Source: an uncultured Lachnospiraceae bacterium
GTDB lineage: Bacteria > Bacillota > Clostridia > Lachnospirales > Lachnospiraceae
Reading direction: 5' to 3'
NCBI GenBank assembly: GCA_910578335.1
Contig: CAJTPU010000008.1
Location: forward strand, 1-64,000
Length of the DNA stretch: 64,000 nt
In this document: positions 1 through 9,190 of the stretch, in pieces
Numbering within the stretch: the stretch's first letter is position 1
Layout of the letters: each line of letters starts with the position of its first letter
Notes under the pieces: generated by a model
The model's database searches: none
The model's input: the letters and a program-made list of their open reading frames with translations, nothing else
What the model was told of the DNA's origin: nothing
Program-made: the position numbers and the translations under genes

Positions 1-71
1 AAATATCATATAGAAAAATAAAGTGGAAAGTTGCCAACGATTACTTGACACAAACTGCTTCATTACGCTTA

Positions 72-100
72 TTGAACATAAGTGCGAAGTGGATTATAAT
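72..100 (+). promoter_or_regulatory. Sigma-A type promoter of the GTPase-NYN gene
   Basis: TTGAAC (72-77) and TATAAT (95-100) are separated by 17 bp, close to consensus. The spacing leaves about 58 nt of leader before the ATG at 165. No other hairpin or leader peptide is obvious in the leader. Confidence 0.65.
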
Positions 101-164
101 GTGGTTATGCAGATAGTATGTTGTGTGTGTTTTAGTATGCAAAGGGCGGACACCGGGTATCAAA

Positions 165-2852
165 ATGAAGAGAGTGGTTATTGGAATATTGGCGCATGTG
201 GACGCCGGAAAGACAACTTTATCGGAAGCCATGCTCTACGAGAGCGGTGCGATTCGGGCAAAGGGGCGTGTGGATAAGGGCGACGCCTTTCTGGATACGG
301 AGGCTATGGAGAAGGAGCGCGGCATTACCATTTTTTCAAAGCAGGCGGTATTTACCTATGCGGACACGGAATTTGTCCTGCTGGATACACCCGGGCATGT
401 AGATTTTTCGGCGGAGATGGAACGTACTTTACAGGTATTGGATTATGCGGTGCTGGTGGTGAACGGGGCGGACGGTGTGCAGAGTCACACGGAGACCTTG
501 TGGCGGCTGCTTTCGCGCTATGAAATACCTGTTTTTCTTTTTGTCAATAAAATGGACATGGCAAAGACGGATAAAGAGGCGCTTCTCGGCGAACTGCAGA
601 CAGGGCTTCACGGGAGCTGCGTGGCGTTTTCAGAGGAAAGCGGAGAGGCGTTTTGGGAGAGTATTGCTGTGTGCGAGGAGGCGGTGTTAGAGTCTTTTTT
701 GGAAACAGGAACTGTGGAAAAAAGAGAAATCAGACGGTTGATTCGGGAGAGAAAGCTGTTCCCCTGTTTTTTTGGCTCGGCGCTTGGGGGAGAGGGCGTG
801 GAGCAGCTTTTGCGGGGGTTATCCGAGTACACGGAAGAAATCCGGTATCCCGACCGGTTTGGGGCGCGGGTATTCAAAATTGCGCGGGACGAAAAGGGAA
901 ACCGCCTTACCTATGTAAAGATAACAGGCGGGAGCCTGAAGGTGAGAGATACCTTGACGGGAAAAATAAAAGAAGGCATAACGGCAGGAGAGGGCGGCGA
1001 AGCAAAATGGGAAGAAAAGGTAAACCAGATTCGGATTTATTCCGGCGATAAATACGAGACGACAGGCGAGGCGCCGGCTGGCAGTATATGCGCCCTTACA
1101 GGACTTAGCAGGACTTTTCCGGGGGAGGGGCTGGGTGCAGAAGGGGCAGCAGAGCTTAGCGTGCTGGAGCCGGTTCTGCAATACCGCGTTATTCTGCCGC
1201 CCCAAGAGGCTGCTGCCGTTGTGCTGCCAAAGCTGCGTATGCTGGAGGAGGAGGAGCCGAAGCTGCAAATCGTATGGGAGGAAGCGCTGCAGGAGATTCG
1301 GCTTTGCGTTATGGGTGAGGTGCAGCTTGAGGTTCTGCAGCGGCTGATTCGGGAGCGGTTTGGTATTTGGGTGGAGTTTGGACAAGGGCGTGTGGTATAC
1401 AAAGAGACCATAGCAGGAACCGCAACGGGAGCAGGACATTTTGAGCCGCTGCGCCATTATGCGGAAGTGCAGCTAAAATTGGAGCCGGCGGAGGCTGGCA
1501 GCGGTCTGCAGTTTGCCACAGCCTGCAGCGAGGATATTCTGGCAAGAAACTGGCAGCGGCTGATACTGACGCATTTGGAGGAGAAGGAGCACAGAGGTGT
1601 GCTTGTGGGTGCGCCTGTGACCGACATGAAAATCACGCTTTTGACAGGGCGCGCTCACAAAAAGCATACCGAGGGCGGTGATTTCAGGCAGGCGACCTAC
1701 AGGGCGGTCAGGCAAGGGCTGATGGAGGCTGATTCGGTGCTGCTGGAGCCATATTATGCTTTTACGCTGGAGGTGCCGGAAAAGCTGGCGGGACGCGCGA
1801 TGATGGATGTGGAACGGCTCTGCGGCAAAATGGAACCGCCCTGCATGGAGGCAGGACATGCCGTTTTGACGGGGATTGCGCCGGTTGCGACAATTGGCAG
1901 CTATCAGAAGGAGGTTAGCGCTTATACCCGTGGTGAGGGCAGGCTTTCCTGCAATTTCAAAGGATATCTGCCCTGTCACAATACCGAAGAGGTGCTGAAA
2001 CAGTATGCATATGACCCGGAGAGCGATATGGAAAATCCGTCAGGGTCTGTATTTTGCGCCCATGGCGCCGGTTTTGTGGTGCCGTGGTATGAGGTGAAGG
2101 CGTATATCCATACGGAGGTCAGAGAAGAAGGCGGGGAAAATCTGTCAGGTATGCCTTCGGGGGAAGGCGGATGCATAAGAGAATCCCAGACCGGAAGCAG
2201 GAACCGCACAGAAACGGTGCTGGGGACGGAGGAAATCGACAATATACTGGAACGGACTTATCATGCCAACAGGCGGGATAAGGAAGCTGCGGGAAGGTAT
2301 GGGAAAAGACCGGAGAAAGAGAAGATACCTGCGGTAGAAAGAAGCTTTCGTCCCGTGCCTAAAAAGGAAGAATATCTGCTGGTGGACGGCTACAATGTGG
2401 TTTTTGCGTGGGAAGAGCTGCATGCGCTGGCGGAGGTAAACATAGATGGCGCCAGAGGCAGGCTGTTGGATATTTTGTGCGATTATCAGGCGATGCGGGG
2501 CTGTCATCTGATTGTCGTTTTTGATGCATACAGGGTAAAAGGACATGCCACGGAAATTATGGATTACCATAATATTCATGTGGTTTATACGCGGGAGGCG
2601 GAGACGGCAGACCAGTATATCGAAAAATTTGCCCATGAAAACGGGAAGCGCTATGATGTCATTGTGGCAACTTCGGACGGGCTGGAGCAGATTATTATAC
2701 GCGGAGAGGGCTGCAGGCTGATGTCTGCGAGGGAGCTGCAGGCAGAAATTGCAAGAGAGAAGGCATATTTTAGGGAGGCGTATATGAAGCCGCAGACCGG
2801 TAAGGCATACGTCGGAGAAGCCTTTCGGAACAAGGATTTGGAAAAGGATTGA
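165..2852 (+). CDS. Tet(M)-like translational GTPase fused to a C-terminal NYN (YacP-like) nuclease domain
   Basis: 895-residue protein. Residues 1-640 are an EF-G/Tet(M)-type ribosome-binding GTPase: AHVDAGKTTLSEA (P-loop), ERGITI (switch I), DTPGHVDF (G3), NKMD (G4), then EF-G domains II-V ending in a Tet(M)-like domain V (LSCNFKGYL). A charged linker follows, then from about residue 734 a NYN/PIN-like domain with LLVDGYNVVF, VVFDAYRVKG, TADQYI and VATSDG, which keeps the acidic residues expected of a metal-dependent RNase. Tet(M) itself is about 640 residues, so the fusion accounts for the extra length. Start at 165 matches the family N-terminus (MKRVVIGILAHVDAGK); a GTG at 123 would add 14 unrelated residues. 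In the domain IV loop where Tet(M) has its Ser-Pro-Val drug-release tip, this protein has HKKHTEGG, so tetracycline resistance is doubtful. A role in clearing or cleaving on stalled ribosomes is inference. Confidence 0.9.
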   Translation: MKRVVIGILAHVDAGKTTLSEAMLYESGAIRAKGRVDKGDAFLDTEAMEKERGITIFSKQAVFTYADTEFVLLDTPGHVDFSAEMERTLQVLDYAVLVVNGADGVQSHTETLWRLLSRYEIPVFLFVNKMDMAKTDKEALLGELQTGLHGSCVAFSEESGEAFWESIAVCEEAVLESFLETGTVEKREIRRLIRERKLFPCFFGSALGGEGVEQLLRGLSEYTEEIRYPDRFGARVFKIARDEKGNRLTYVKITGGSLKVRDTLTGKIKEGITAGEGGEAKWEEKVNQIRIYSGDKYETTGEAPAGSICALTGLSRTFPGEGLGAEGAAELSVLEPVLQYRVILPPQEAAAVVLPKLRMLEEEEPKLQIVWEEALQEIRLCVMGEVQLEVLQRLIRERFGIWVEFGQGRVVYKETIAGTATGAGHFEPLRHYAEVQLKLEPAEAGSGLQFATACSEDILARNWQRLILTHLEEKEHRGVLVGAPVTDMKITLLTGRAHKKHTEGGDFRQATYRAVRQGLMEADSVLLEPYYAFTLEVPEKLAGRAMMDVERLCGKMEPPCMEAGHAVLTGIAPVATIGSYQKEVSAYTRGEGRLSCNFKGYLPCHNTEEVLKQYAYDPESDMENPSGSVFCAHGAGFVVPWYEVKAYIHTEVREEGGENLSGMPSGEGGCIRESQTGSRNRTETVLGTEEIDNILERTYHANRRDKEAAGRYGKRPEKEKIPAVERSFRPVPKKEEYLLVDGYNVVFAWEELHALAEVNIDGARGRLLDILCDYQAMRGCHLIVVFDAYRVKGHATEIMDYHNIHVVYTREAETADQYIEKFAHENGKRYDVIVATSDGLEQIIIRGEGCRLMSARELQAEIAREKAYFREAYMKPQTGKAYVGEAFRNKDLEKD

Positions 2853-2867
2853 GGAAGTAAACGTTTT

Positions 2868-3434
2868 TTAAGGCAGGGCAAATATCGGATAAAGGCAGGT
2901 AACGCCGCTGCCGCTGTTGGGAAAGATGAGCGCCGCTGCAGCGTCCACAACAAAGAGCATCAGCACTACGGCAAGTATCCGGTGACGGGTGCGTAAGGAC
3001 AGGCGTTCCCAGTACTTTAACAAAAAGGGCGCGGCAATACAGGTAAAAAAAGCGCCGGCAAGCGCAAAGCCTAAAACGGAATACAGGCAGATATAGCCGT
3101 TGATATTGAGAAACTGTCCGGTGTAGTCCCAGTAGCGTTGGTCAAAAAAAGTATCGAGGAGCCAGCCCGTAAACAATTCTACAACGGCGCCTATACAGGC
3201 AGAATAGAAAAAACAGAGGAGGGGATGTTTTCTTTGCGGGTAGAGCAGTATGAAAATCAGGACGGCGCCCGCCCCATAGACAGGAAGCCAGGGACCGTAG
3301 AAGAAACCGCGGTTGCAGAATTCTCCGTCCTTTATGAGAAACAGCAATACTTCCCATAAAAATCCGGCGAGGGAGGCGGTAAAAAACAGAAACAGTATGG
3401 TATTGATTTTGTAGAAATGATTGTTATGCTTCAT
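2868..3434 (-). CDS. CmpB-like (DUF1113) multi-spanning membrane protein
   Basis: 188-residue integral membrane protein with about five hydrophobic segments and the family features W-E-V-L-L near residue 25, F-x-Y-G-P-W-L-P-x-Y-G-x-G, and E-L-x-T-G-W-L-L-D-x-F. The family is annotated as putative ABC transporter permease (ABC_trans_CmpB) but no ATPase is encoded nearby, so transport is unproven. The ATG at 3434 (MKHNNH) is chosen; an ATG at 3464 would add ten residues, and neither has a strong Shine-Dalgarno. It converges on the preceding GTPase gene with only 15 bp between stops. Confidence 0.75.
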   Translation of the reverse strand: MKHNNHFYKINTILFLFFTASLAGFLWEVLLFLIKDGEFCNRGFFYGPWLPVYGAGAVLIFILLYPQRKHPLLCFFYSACIGAVVELFTGWLLDTFFDQRYWDYTGQFLNINGYICLYSVLGFALAGAFFTCIAAPFLLKYWERLSLRTRHRILAVVLMLFVVDAAAALIFPNSGSGVTCLYPIFALP

Positions 3435-3578
3435 GCGTTTAGTATTGCCGAAAACGGGAAGCATATGCCCCAAATAAGTGAAAAATATAGTTGAAAGAAT
3501 GAGCGGCGGCAAATATAATGAGGATAAGGAAAACAGCTTTTTGATGTGTGACGGCTGGCGATTGGAGAGGGAAGGCAT

Positions 3579-5174
3579 ATGGACGAACGGCGAAAAAAAC
3601 AAATCGAAGAGGGAAGGACTGCACTCGGCATTGAGCTGGGCTCCACCCGCATCAAAGCGGTGTTGATTGGCGAGGATAATGTGCCGCTTGCCGCAGGCAG
3701 CCATGAGTGGGAAAACAGGCTGGAGAACGGTATCTGGACTTATACGCTGGAGGATATCTGGACAGGACTGCGTGACTGCTACAAAAAACTGGCGCAGGAG
3801 GTACATACAAGATATGGTGTTATTCTGCGGAGAACAGGTTCTATGGGATTTTCCGCCATGATGCACGGCTACATGGCGTTTGACAAGGACGGGGAGCTGC
3901 TTGTTCCGTTCAGGACATGGAGAAATACCATGACGGCGGAGGCGGCAGAACGGCTGACGGCGCTTTTCGGCTATCCGATTCCCCAGAGATGGAGTATCGC
4001 CCATCTTTATCAGGCAATTTTAAACAAGGAGCCGCATGTACCAAAGATTGCCTGCCTGACCACTCTTGCCGGTTATGTGCACTGGAAGCTGACAGGCAGG
4101 AGCGTGCTGGGCGTCGGCGAGGCATCCGGCATGTTTCCCATTGACATGGAGACGGGCAGTTATCAGGAACACATGATGACGCAGTTTGACGCGCTGTCAG
4201 AAGCGCCGTGGCGGCTGAGAGATATTCTGCCGACAGTGCTTACCGCGGGAGAGGCGGCAGGTACCCTGACGGAGGAAGGGGCAAGGCTTTTGGATGCGGA
4301 CGGCAATCTGGAGGCTGGAATTTTGCTCTGCCCGCCTGAGGGAGATGCCGGAACCGGCATGGTGGCGACCAACAGTGTGGCGAAGCGGACCGGCAATATT
4401 TCGGCGGGTACTTCTGTGTTTGCCATGGTGGTGTTGGAAAAAGAACTGACGAAAGCGTATGAGGAAATTGATTTGGTGACGACGCCTTCCGGCGAACCGG
4501 TGGCGATGGTGCACTGCAATAACTGTACTTCGGATTTGAATGCATGGGTGAATCTGTTTGCAGAATGCTTGGAAAGCTTTGGCTGCCAGACGGGGAAAGA
4601 CGAGCTGTATGGCACATTGTACAGGAAGGCGCTGGAGGGAGAAGCGGACTGCGGCGGACTTTTGGCGTACAACTATGTTTCAGGAGAGCCGGTCACGGGT
4701 TTTGATGAAGGAAGAGCGCTTTTTGTCAGGACGCCGGATGCAAGATTTACGTTTGCCAATTTTATGCGGGTGCATCTTTTTACATCGCTGGGGGCATTGA
4801 AAACGGGCATGGATATCCTGTTAAAAAAGGAGAACGTCAAAATCGACAGGCTGCTGGGGCATGGCGGGCTTTACAAAACGCCCGGTGTGGGACAGAGAGT
4901 GACGGCTGCCGCCATGAATGCGCCGGTATCCGTGATGGAGACGGCTGGCGAGGGCGGCGCGTGGGGGATAGCGCTGCTGGCGTCTTATATGCGGCAAAGG
5001 GAGGAAGGAGAAACCCTTGCAGACTATCTTTCCAGACATGTATTTGCAGATGCGCAAAGCGTTACCGTAGAGCCGCAGCCTTCCGATGTGGCGGGCTTTG
5101 AGGTGTTTATGGAGCGCTACGCAAAGGGACTGGCAATAGAAAAGGCGGCAATAGAAAGCCTTTCGGAAGTATAA
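3579..5174 (+). CDS. FGGY-family carbohydrate kinase, probable L-ribulokinase-type
   Basis: 531-residue two-domain FGGY kinase: GIELGSTRIKAVL at the N-terminus (phosphate 1), RTGNISAGTSVFAMV (phosphate 2 region) and LGHGGLYKTPGVGQ with ETAGEGGAWGIALLAS (adenosine region). It phosphorylates a free sugar with ATP in the cytosol. The AraD-type epimerase gene starts 45 bp downstream, which favours L-ribulose (arabinose pathway) as substrate, but it is of the long clostridial type often labelled xylulokinase. GGAGAGGGAAG lies just before the ATG at 3579. No araA isomerase or transporter is in the window. Confidence 0.85.
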   Translation: MDERRKKQIEEGRTALGIELGSTRIKAVLIGEDNVPLAAGSHEWENRLENGIWTYTLEDIWTGLRDCYKKLAQEVHTRYGVILRRTGSMGFSAMMHGYMAFDKDGELLVPFRTWRNTMTAEAAERLTALFGYPIPQRWSIAHLYQAILNKEPHVPKIACLTTLAGYVHWKLTGRSVLGVGEASGMFPIDMETGSYQEHMMTQFDALSEAPWRLRDILPTVLTAGEAAGTLTEEGARLLDADGNLEAGILLCPPEGDAGTGMVATNSVAKRTGNISAGTSVFAMVVLEKELTKAYEEIDLVTTPSGEPVAMVHCNNCTSDLNAWVNLFAECLESFGCQTGKDELYGTLYRKALEGEADCGGLLAYNYVSGEPVTGFDEGRALFVRTPDARFTFANFMRVHLFTSLGALKTGMDILLKKENVKIDRLLGHGGLYKTPGVGQRVTAAAMNAPVSVMETAGEGGAWGIALLASYMRQREEGETLADYLSRHVFADAQSVTVEPQPSDVAGFEVFMERYAKGLAIEKAAIESLSEV

Positions 5175-5219
5175 ATGAAGGATAGGACCGTCCGGGTAAC
5201 GGTCCGGAAAAGAGGGTAT

Positions 5220-5921
5220 ATGTTAGAAGAATTAAAGAAAAAGGTATATGAAGCCAATATGGAGCTGCCGCGGCACGGGCTTGTTACGTTTACGTGGGGC
5301 AATGTGAGCGCCATTGACAGGGAGAGCGGGCTGTTTATCATTAAACCCAGCGGGATTCCTTACGATGCACTTCGGGCAGAAGATATGGTGGTGATGAACC
5401 TTGCAGGAGAACGGGTGGAGGGGCATTATAAGCCGTCTTCCGATACGCCGACTCATTTGGAGCTGTACAAGGCGTTTCCTGAAATCGGCGGCATTGTGCA
5501 CACACATTCTCCGTGGGCGACAAGCTGGGCGCAGGCAGGACGTTCCATTCCCTGCTATGGCACGACACACGCGGATTACTTTTACGGGGAAATTCCCTGC
5601 CTGAGAACATTGACACAGGCGGAAATTGAAGATGCCTATGAAGCCAATACGGGGCTTTTGATTGCGGAGGAATTCAACAAGGGAAATCTGGATGCAAACG
5701 CGGTTCCCGCGGTTTTGTGCAAAAATCACGGTCCTTTTGTATGGGGAAAAGATGCGGAGGAAGCAGTACAGCTTGCCGTGATTTTAGAGGAAGTGGCAAA
5801 GATGGCGGCAAGGACGGAATGGCTGCGTGCGGATGTGAAGCCTGCGCCGCAGGAACTTCAGGACAGACACTACTTTAGAAAACACGGAGAGAATGCCTAC
5901 TATGGCCAGCCCATTGTGTAA
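5220..5921 (+). CDS. araD: L-ribulose-5-phosphate 4-epimerase
   Basis: 233-residue class II aldolase/epimerase family protein. Zinc-ligand histidines are in HTHSPWAT and GTTHADYF, with KNHGPFVWG near the C-terminus; FTWGNVSAID and KPSGIPYD bind the phosphosugar. The enzyme converts L-ribulose-5-P to D-xylulose-5-P, feeding the pentose phosphate pathway. The start at 5220 has AGAGGG just upstream; the longer reading frame from 5175 adds a non-homologous 15 residues. Transcribed with the FGGY kinase, consistent with arabinose or ribulose use. Confidence 0.92.
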   Translation: MLEELKKKVYEANMELPRHGLVTFTWGNVSAIDRESGLFIIKPSGIPYDALRAEDMVVMNLAGERVEGHYKPSSDTPTHLELYKAFPEIGGIVHTHSPWATSWAQAGRSIPCYGTTHADYFYGEIPCLRTLTQAEIEDAYEANTGLLIAEEFNKGNLDANAVPAVLCKNHGPFVWGKDAEEAVQLAVILEEVAKMAARTEWLRADVKPAPQELQDRHYFRKHGENAYYGQPIV

Positions 5922-6186
5922 AAAATGCCTGCTTTCCGATGCGGGCGGGCAGATGTATAAAGACAAAATTGAAAAGCTGCTTGCACTGATGGATAAGGAA
6001 GTGAAGGCGGAGAAGGCTTTGTATGAAAAAAGGCTTTCTGTGTGCAGAAGCTGCGAAAAGCTTTCCGGTGAAAAAGAGACAGCCGGAACCTGTCTTGCCT
6101 GCGGCTGTTACGTGGAATTGCGGGCAGCGGTCAAAAAGAACCGCTGCCCCCATCATTATTGGGAAAGAAATGCTGCTAAATCTTAA
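5902..6186 (+). CDS. Small zinc-ribbon protein (DUF6171-like)
   Basis: 94-residue protein with CxxC at the N-terminus (LCKKC) and a C-terminal cluster CRSCEKL, GTCLACGC, RCPHHYW, which looks like one or two treble-clef or rubredoxin-like metal sites separated by a short charged helix. The function is unknown; the DUF name is from memory and not verified. It overlaps the araD 3' end by 20 bp (GGAGAG at 5886 serves the ATG at 5902; the ATG at 5893 is too close to it) and runs 11 bp into the convergent chemoreceptor gene. Confidence 0.7.
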   Translation: MASPLCKKCLLSDAGGQMYKDKIEKLLALMDKEVKAEKALYEKRLSVCRSCEKLSGEKETAGTCLACGCYVELRAAVKKNRCPHHYWERNAAKS

Positions 6187-7924
6187 AACGTCTCATATGT
6201 TCTGCAAGGGTGAAGGAAGCCTCCGACACGGTTTCGGTGCTTTCCGCCATCGTTTTGCTTTCACCCGAAATCTGCAGGGAGGTTTCTGCAAGCACGCGGG
6301 TGGAGGCAAGGATTTCTTCCGCGCTGGCGGACTGCTCCTGTGACAGGGCGGCAATGTTTGCCGCAACATCGTCTACATGGCGTATCTGCTCCACAATATG
6401 TCTAAGAACGCCGCCGGTTTCCGAAACATCCTGATAAATACAATCAAAAATCTCACGGGAAGCGGTAATGCGGGAGGAGTTGTCCGCTATGTATGTGACG
6501 CTTTCATTGGTACGCTTTGTCATGTCTTCTACCTGATGATTTACCTCGTCAATAATATGTGCAATCTGTGTTGCGGAGGAAGAACTGATATCCGCAAGCT
6601 TGCGGATTTCATCTGCCACGACGGCGAAGCCTTTTCCAGCCTCTCCGGCACGGGCGGCTTCTATGGCTGCGTTTAAGGAAAGCAGGTTCGTCTGCTCTGC
6701 AATTTCACTGATAAGCTGTACAATGGAATTAATCTGTTCTGTGGAAGCGCCGACCTTGGTGACGGCTTCCTTTAGGTTCTGCATGGCGGATACGATGGAT
6801 GCCATGGCTGCCGCTGTCTGTTCCATATCCTCCCTGCCCCTTGCGGCGACAATGATGGTCTGCTGCATTTTTTCATCTGCCAAGGTGCCGTCCCGGCTGG
6901 TGCTGTCCACGACTGCCGCCAGAGTGGAAGCGTGCTGTGCCAGCTCCTGAATGGCGTCGGCAACCTGGTCTAAAGTAACCTGCATATCCCCCATGGACTC
7001 TGCCTGTGTCTCGGAGGTATCCGATAAGGCTTCTGAAACTGTCTTAGCAGAAGCGGAATGCTCGCTTAGCTGGTCGGAGACAGCACGGATATCCGTGATA
7101 ACTTCCCGCATGACAACGATAAAATCCTCCAGAGCGCCGCTCATAACGGCAATTTCATCATTGCCGGAGGAGGAAATATTGACGGAAAAGTCTCCGTCTG
7201 CAATGGTGGTAAGCGTGCCGGTCAGCCTTTTGACGGGCGCAAGGATGCGGCTGATAATGACGCTGACTAAAATCGTGACGGTAAAAAGAAGCGCCGTGAT
7301 AATCAGTATCATACGAATATTGATGGCAATCAAATCGTCCGTCACATAGGACTCGGGAAGGCAGGCAACCATTGCCCACGGCATACCTGAGAAGGGCTGC
7401 GTGATAACGTAATAGCTTACGGAGCCGTCGCGAAGCCTGCTTACCGGCAAGTCTCCGCTTTTGGGAATGGTGCGCAGCATTTCGGCAATCTGCCCCAGAT
7501 AGGAATTGGCATCTGCATCGTAAATGCAGGTATTTTTAATGCTGTTTTCATCATGCGCAAGAATCTGACCGGTTTCGGTATTGACTAAAAAAGCATAGCC
7601 GCAGTCCATCACGGAAAGCCGTTCGATTTTGGTATAGATGGACCAGAGCGAGCTGGGATGGTTAAAGATTTCTTCATAGGCTTCACCGATAGAGGAAGAA
7701 CTTGTGGAGGTCACCATGCTTATGGTAATTTCCTGCATTGTGGCAAGGGATTCCTGTCTGAGCGTGCGCACGGCAGAATCCGTCATGGTCTGTCTGCTGT
7801 TTATAAAATTTACAACAAGAAGGATGGAAAAAGAGACAAAGAAGCTGGGAATAATGGTAAACAGCAGTTTTTTTAAAATGCCTGACTTTTTTCGTGTTTT
7901 TGGTGTGGAGCTGGTTTTCGGCAT
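6176..7924 (-). CDS. Methyl-accepting chemotaxis protein with extracellular Cache-type sensor
   Basis: 582 residues. A basic N-terminus is followed by TM1 (about 18-42), an extracellular Cache-like domain (about 43-195; the region with YAFLVNTETGQILAHDE is typical), TM2 (about 205-228), a HAMP domain and a long cytoplasmic coiled coil. The signalling tip reads EQTNLLSLNAAIEAARAG, with EAGKGFAVVADEIRKLA after it. It senses a small ligand and controls a CheA/CheW array. GGAGG sits before the ATG at 7924. No che or flagellar gene is in the window, so it is an isolated receptor. Confidence 0.93.
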   Translation of the reverse strand: MPKTSSTPKTRKKSGILKKLLFTIIPSFFVSFSILLVVNFINSRQTMTDSAVRTLRQESLATMQEITISMVTSTSSSSIGEAYEEIFNHPSSLWSIYTKIERLSVMDCGYAFLVNTETGQILAHDENSIKNTCIYDADANSYLGQIAEMLRTIPKSGDLPVSRLRDGSVSYYVITQPFSGMPWAMVACLPESYVTDDLIAINIRMILIITALLFTVTILVSVIISRILAPVKRLTGTLTTIADGDFSVNISSSGNDEIAVMSGALEDFIVVMREVITDIRAVSDQLSEHSASAKTVSEALSDTSETQAESMGDMQVTLDQVADAIQELAQHASTLAAVVDSTSRDGTLADEKMQQTIIVAARGREDMEQTAAAMASIVSAMQNLKEAVTKVGASTEQINSIVQLISEIAEQTNLLSLNAAIEAARAGEAGKGFAVVADEIRKLADISSSSATQIAHIIDEVNHQVEDMTKRTNESVTYIADNSSRITASREIFDCIYQDVSETGGVLRHIVEQIRHVDDVAANIAALSQEQSASAEEILASTRVLAETSLQISGESKTMAESTETVSEASFTLAEHMRRFKI

Positions 7925-8068
7925 GTGAAGGACCTCCTGGATATAAATGCATTTCTATTCATAAAATTATCATAAATTCCGTAAATAATCAATGAAATAT
8001 TCCGGCTATGCCTTGTTTTCTGCGTTGGGGCGTGCTAATAGTATACATAGAGGAAAGGCGGTGGCGGC

Positions 8069-9190
8069 ATGGCGTATACCATTATCGAATATGTAAAAAA
8101 ATACGGCGATTATTCTTTTACGGAAAAGCCGATGAATGATGTGGACAGTCTGGCGCTCTGCCAGTTTTGCTACCTAAAATTTGACGGCATGGTGCCGCTT
8201 GTAACGGAAAACAAAAAGTCAGTTACCATACAGGAATTGATGGCGCATAAGGACTATGAGAAATTATACGCAGATGAGCGGTTTGAAAAAAATAACAGGG
8301 CGCTTTTTGAGGCGATGGTGCACAGCCGCCGTTTTAAGACGTTAAAAATGAATTGTTATATCAATATTGTGGAGACGGAATGGGAAACCCAGTTTTCTGC
8401 GATAACGTTTTTTCTGGAGGATGGCACTATGTATATTGCCTATCGCGGGACGGATGAAACAATTGTGGGCTGGAAGGAGGATTTTAACATGGCGTTCCAG
8501 TCGCCTGTTCCGGGACAGGCGTATGCGGCAAAATATCTGAATATGGTAACGGGAAAGCTGCATAACTGTTTTTATCTGGGAGGACATTCCAAGGGAGGAA
8601 ACCTGGCAGTATATGCAGCCATGACCTGCTCTGCGCAGGTACGGGAGCGTATTTTGAAAATTTACAGCATGGATGGGCCGGGATTCCGCAGGGAAGTACT
8701 GGAGGGCTGCGCCTATGAGCAGATTGCGGATAAAATTATCAAAATACTGCCGCATTCTTCGCTGATAGGAATGCTTTTTGAAACTTCTCCGCAGGTGAAG
8801 GTGGTGGAGAGCCGGACCTTTGGGCTTTTGCAGCATGACCCCTATACATGGCTGATAGATGAGGAGGATTTTGTCTATGTAAAGGGGCTTTACAAATCAA
8901 GAAAACATGCTGACGAGACATTGAATCAGTGGGTGGAGACTCTGGATGAGAAACAGAGGCGTATCTTTGTGGATACCCTGTATCAGGTGGTCTCTGCATC
9001 CAAGGCAGAGAACCTGATAGAACTTTCCGCAGACTGGAAAAAGAGCATGAACGGCATGATATCGGCATTAAAGGAAGTGGACGAGGATACAAAGCGGGCT
9101 CTCAAGGAGATGATTCGAGCGCTTTTTGAAATTGCACTGCAGCGTGCAAAGCCAAAAAAATCAAGGCAAAAGAGAGCAAAAGAAGCATAA
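8069..9190 (+). CDS. DUF2974 (Mbeg1-like) alpha/beta-hydrolase
   Basis: 373 residues. The lipase-fold nucleophile elbow is G-H-S-K-G-G-N at about residue 175, preceded by the oxyanion-strand stretch YIAYRGTDET and followed by a catalytic Asp region (MDGPGF) and a C-terminal lysine-rich tail. Family members are predicted intracellular lipases or esterases with no assigned substrate. A weak promoter (TTGTTT 8013, TAATAG 8036) and GAGGAAAGGCGG lie upstream. Its last 30 bp overlap the convergent amidotransferase-like gene. Confidence 0.85.
   Translation: MAYTIIEYVKKYGDYSFTEKPMNDVDSLALCQFCYLKFDGMVPLVTENKKSVTIQELMAHKDYEKLYADERFEKNNRALFEAMVHSRRFKTLKMNCYINIVETEWETQFSAITFFLEDGTMYIAYRGTDETIVGWKEDFNMAFQSPVPGQAYAAKYLNMVTGKLHNCFYLGGHSKGGNLAVYAAMTCSAQVRERILKIYSMDGPGFRREVLEGCAYEQIADKIIKILPHSSLIGMLFETSPQVKVVESRTFGLLQHDPYTWLIDEEDFVYVKGLYKSRKHADETLNQWVETLDEKQRRIFVDTLYQVVSASKAENLIELSADWKKSMNGMISALKEVDEDTKRALKEMIRALFEIALQRAKPKKSRQKRAKEA

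Noticed and set aside
165..2852. Plain tetracycline resistance gene
   Set aside because: The GTPase is Tet(M)-like, but the drug-release loop is different and a nuclease domain is fused. Resistance is not supported by the sequence.
2868..4004. Longer version (378 codons) of the CmpB-like protein
   Set aside because: The extra N-terminal part lies antisense to the FGGY kinase and is not membrane-like. The real start is at 3434 or 3464.
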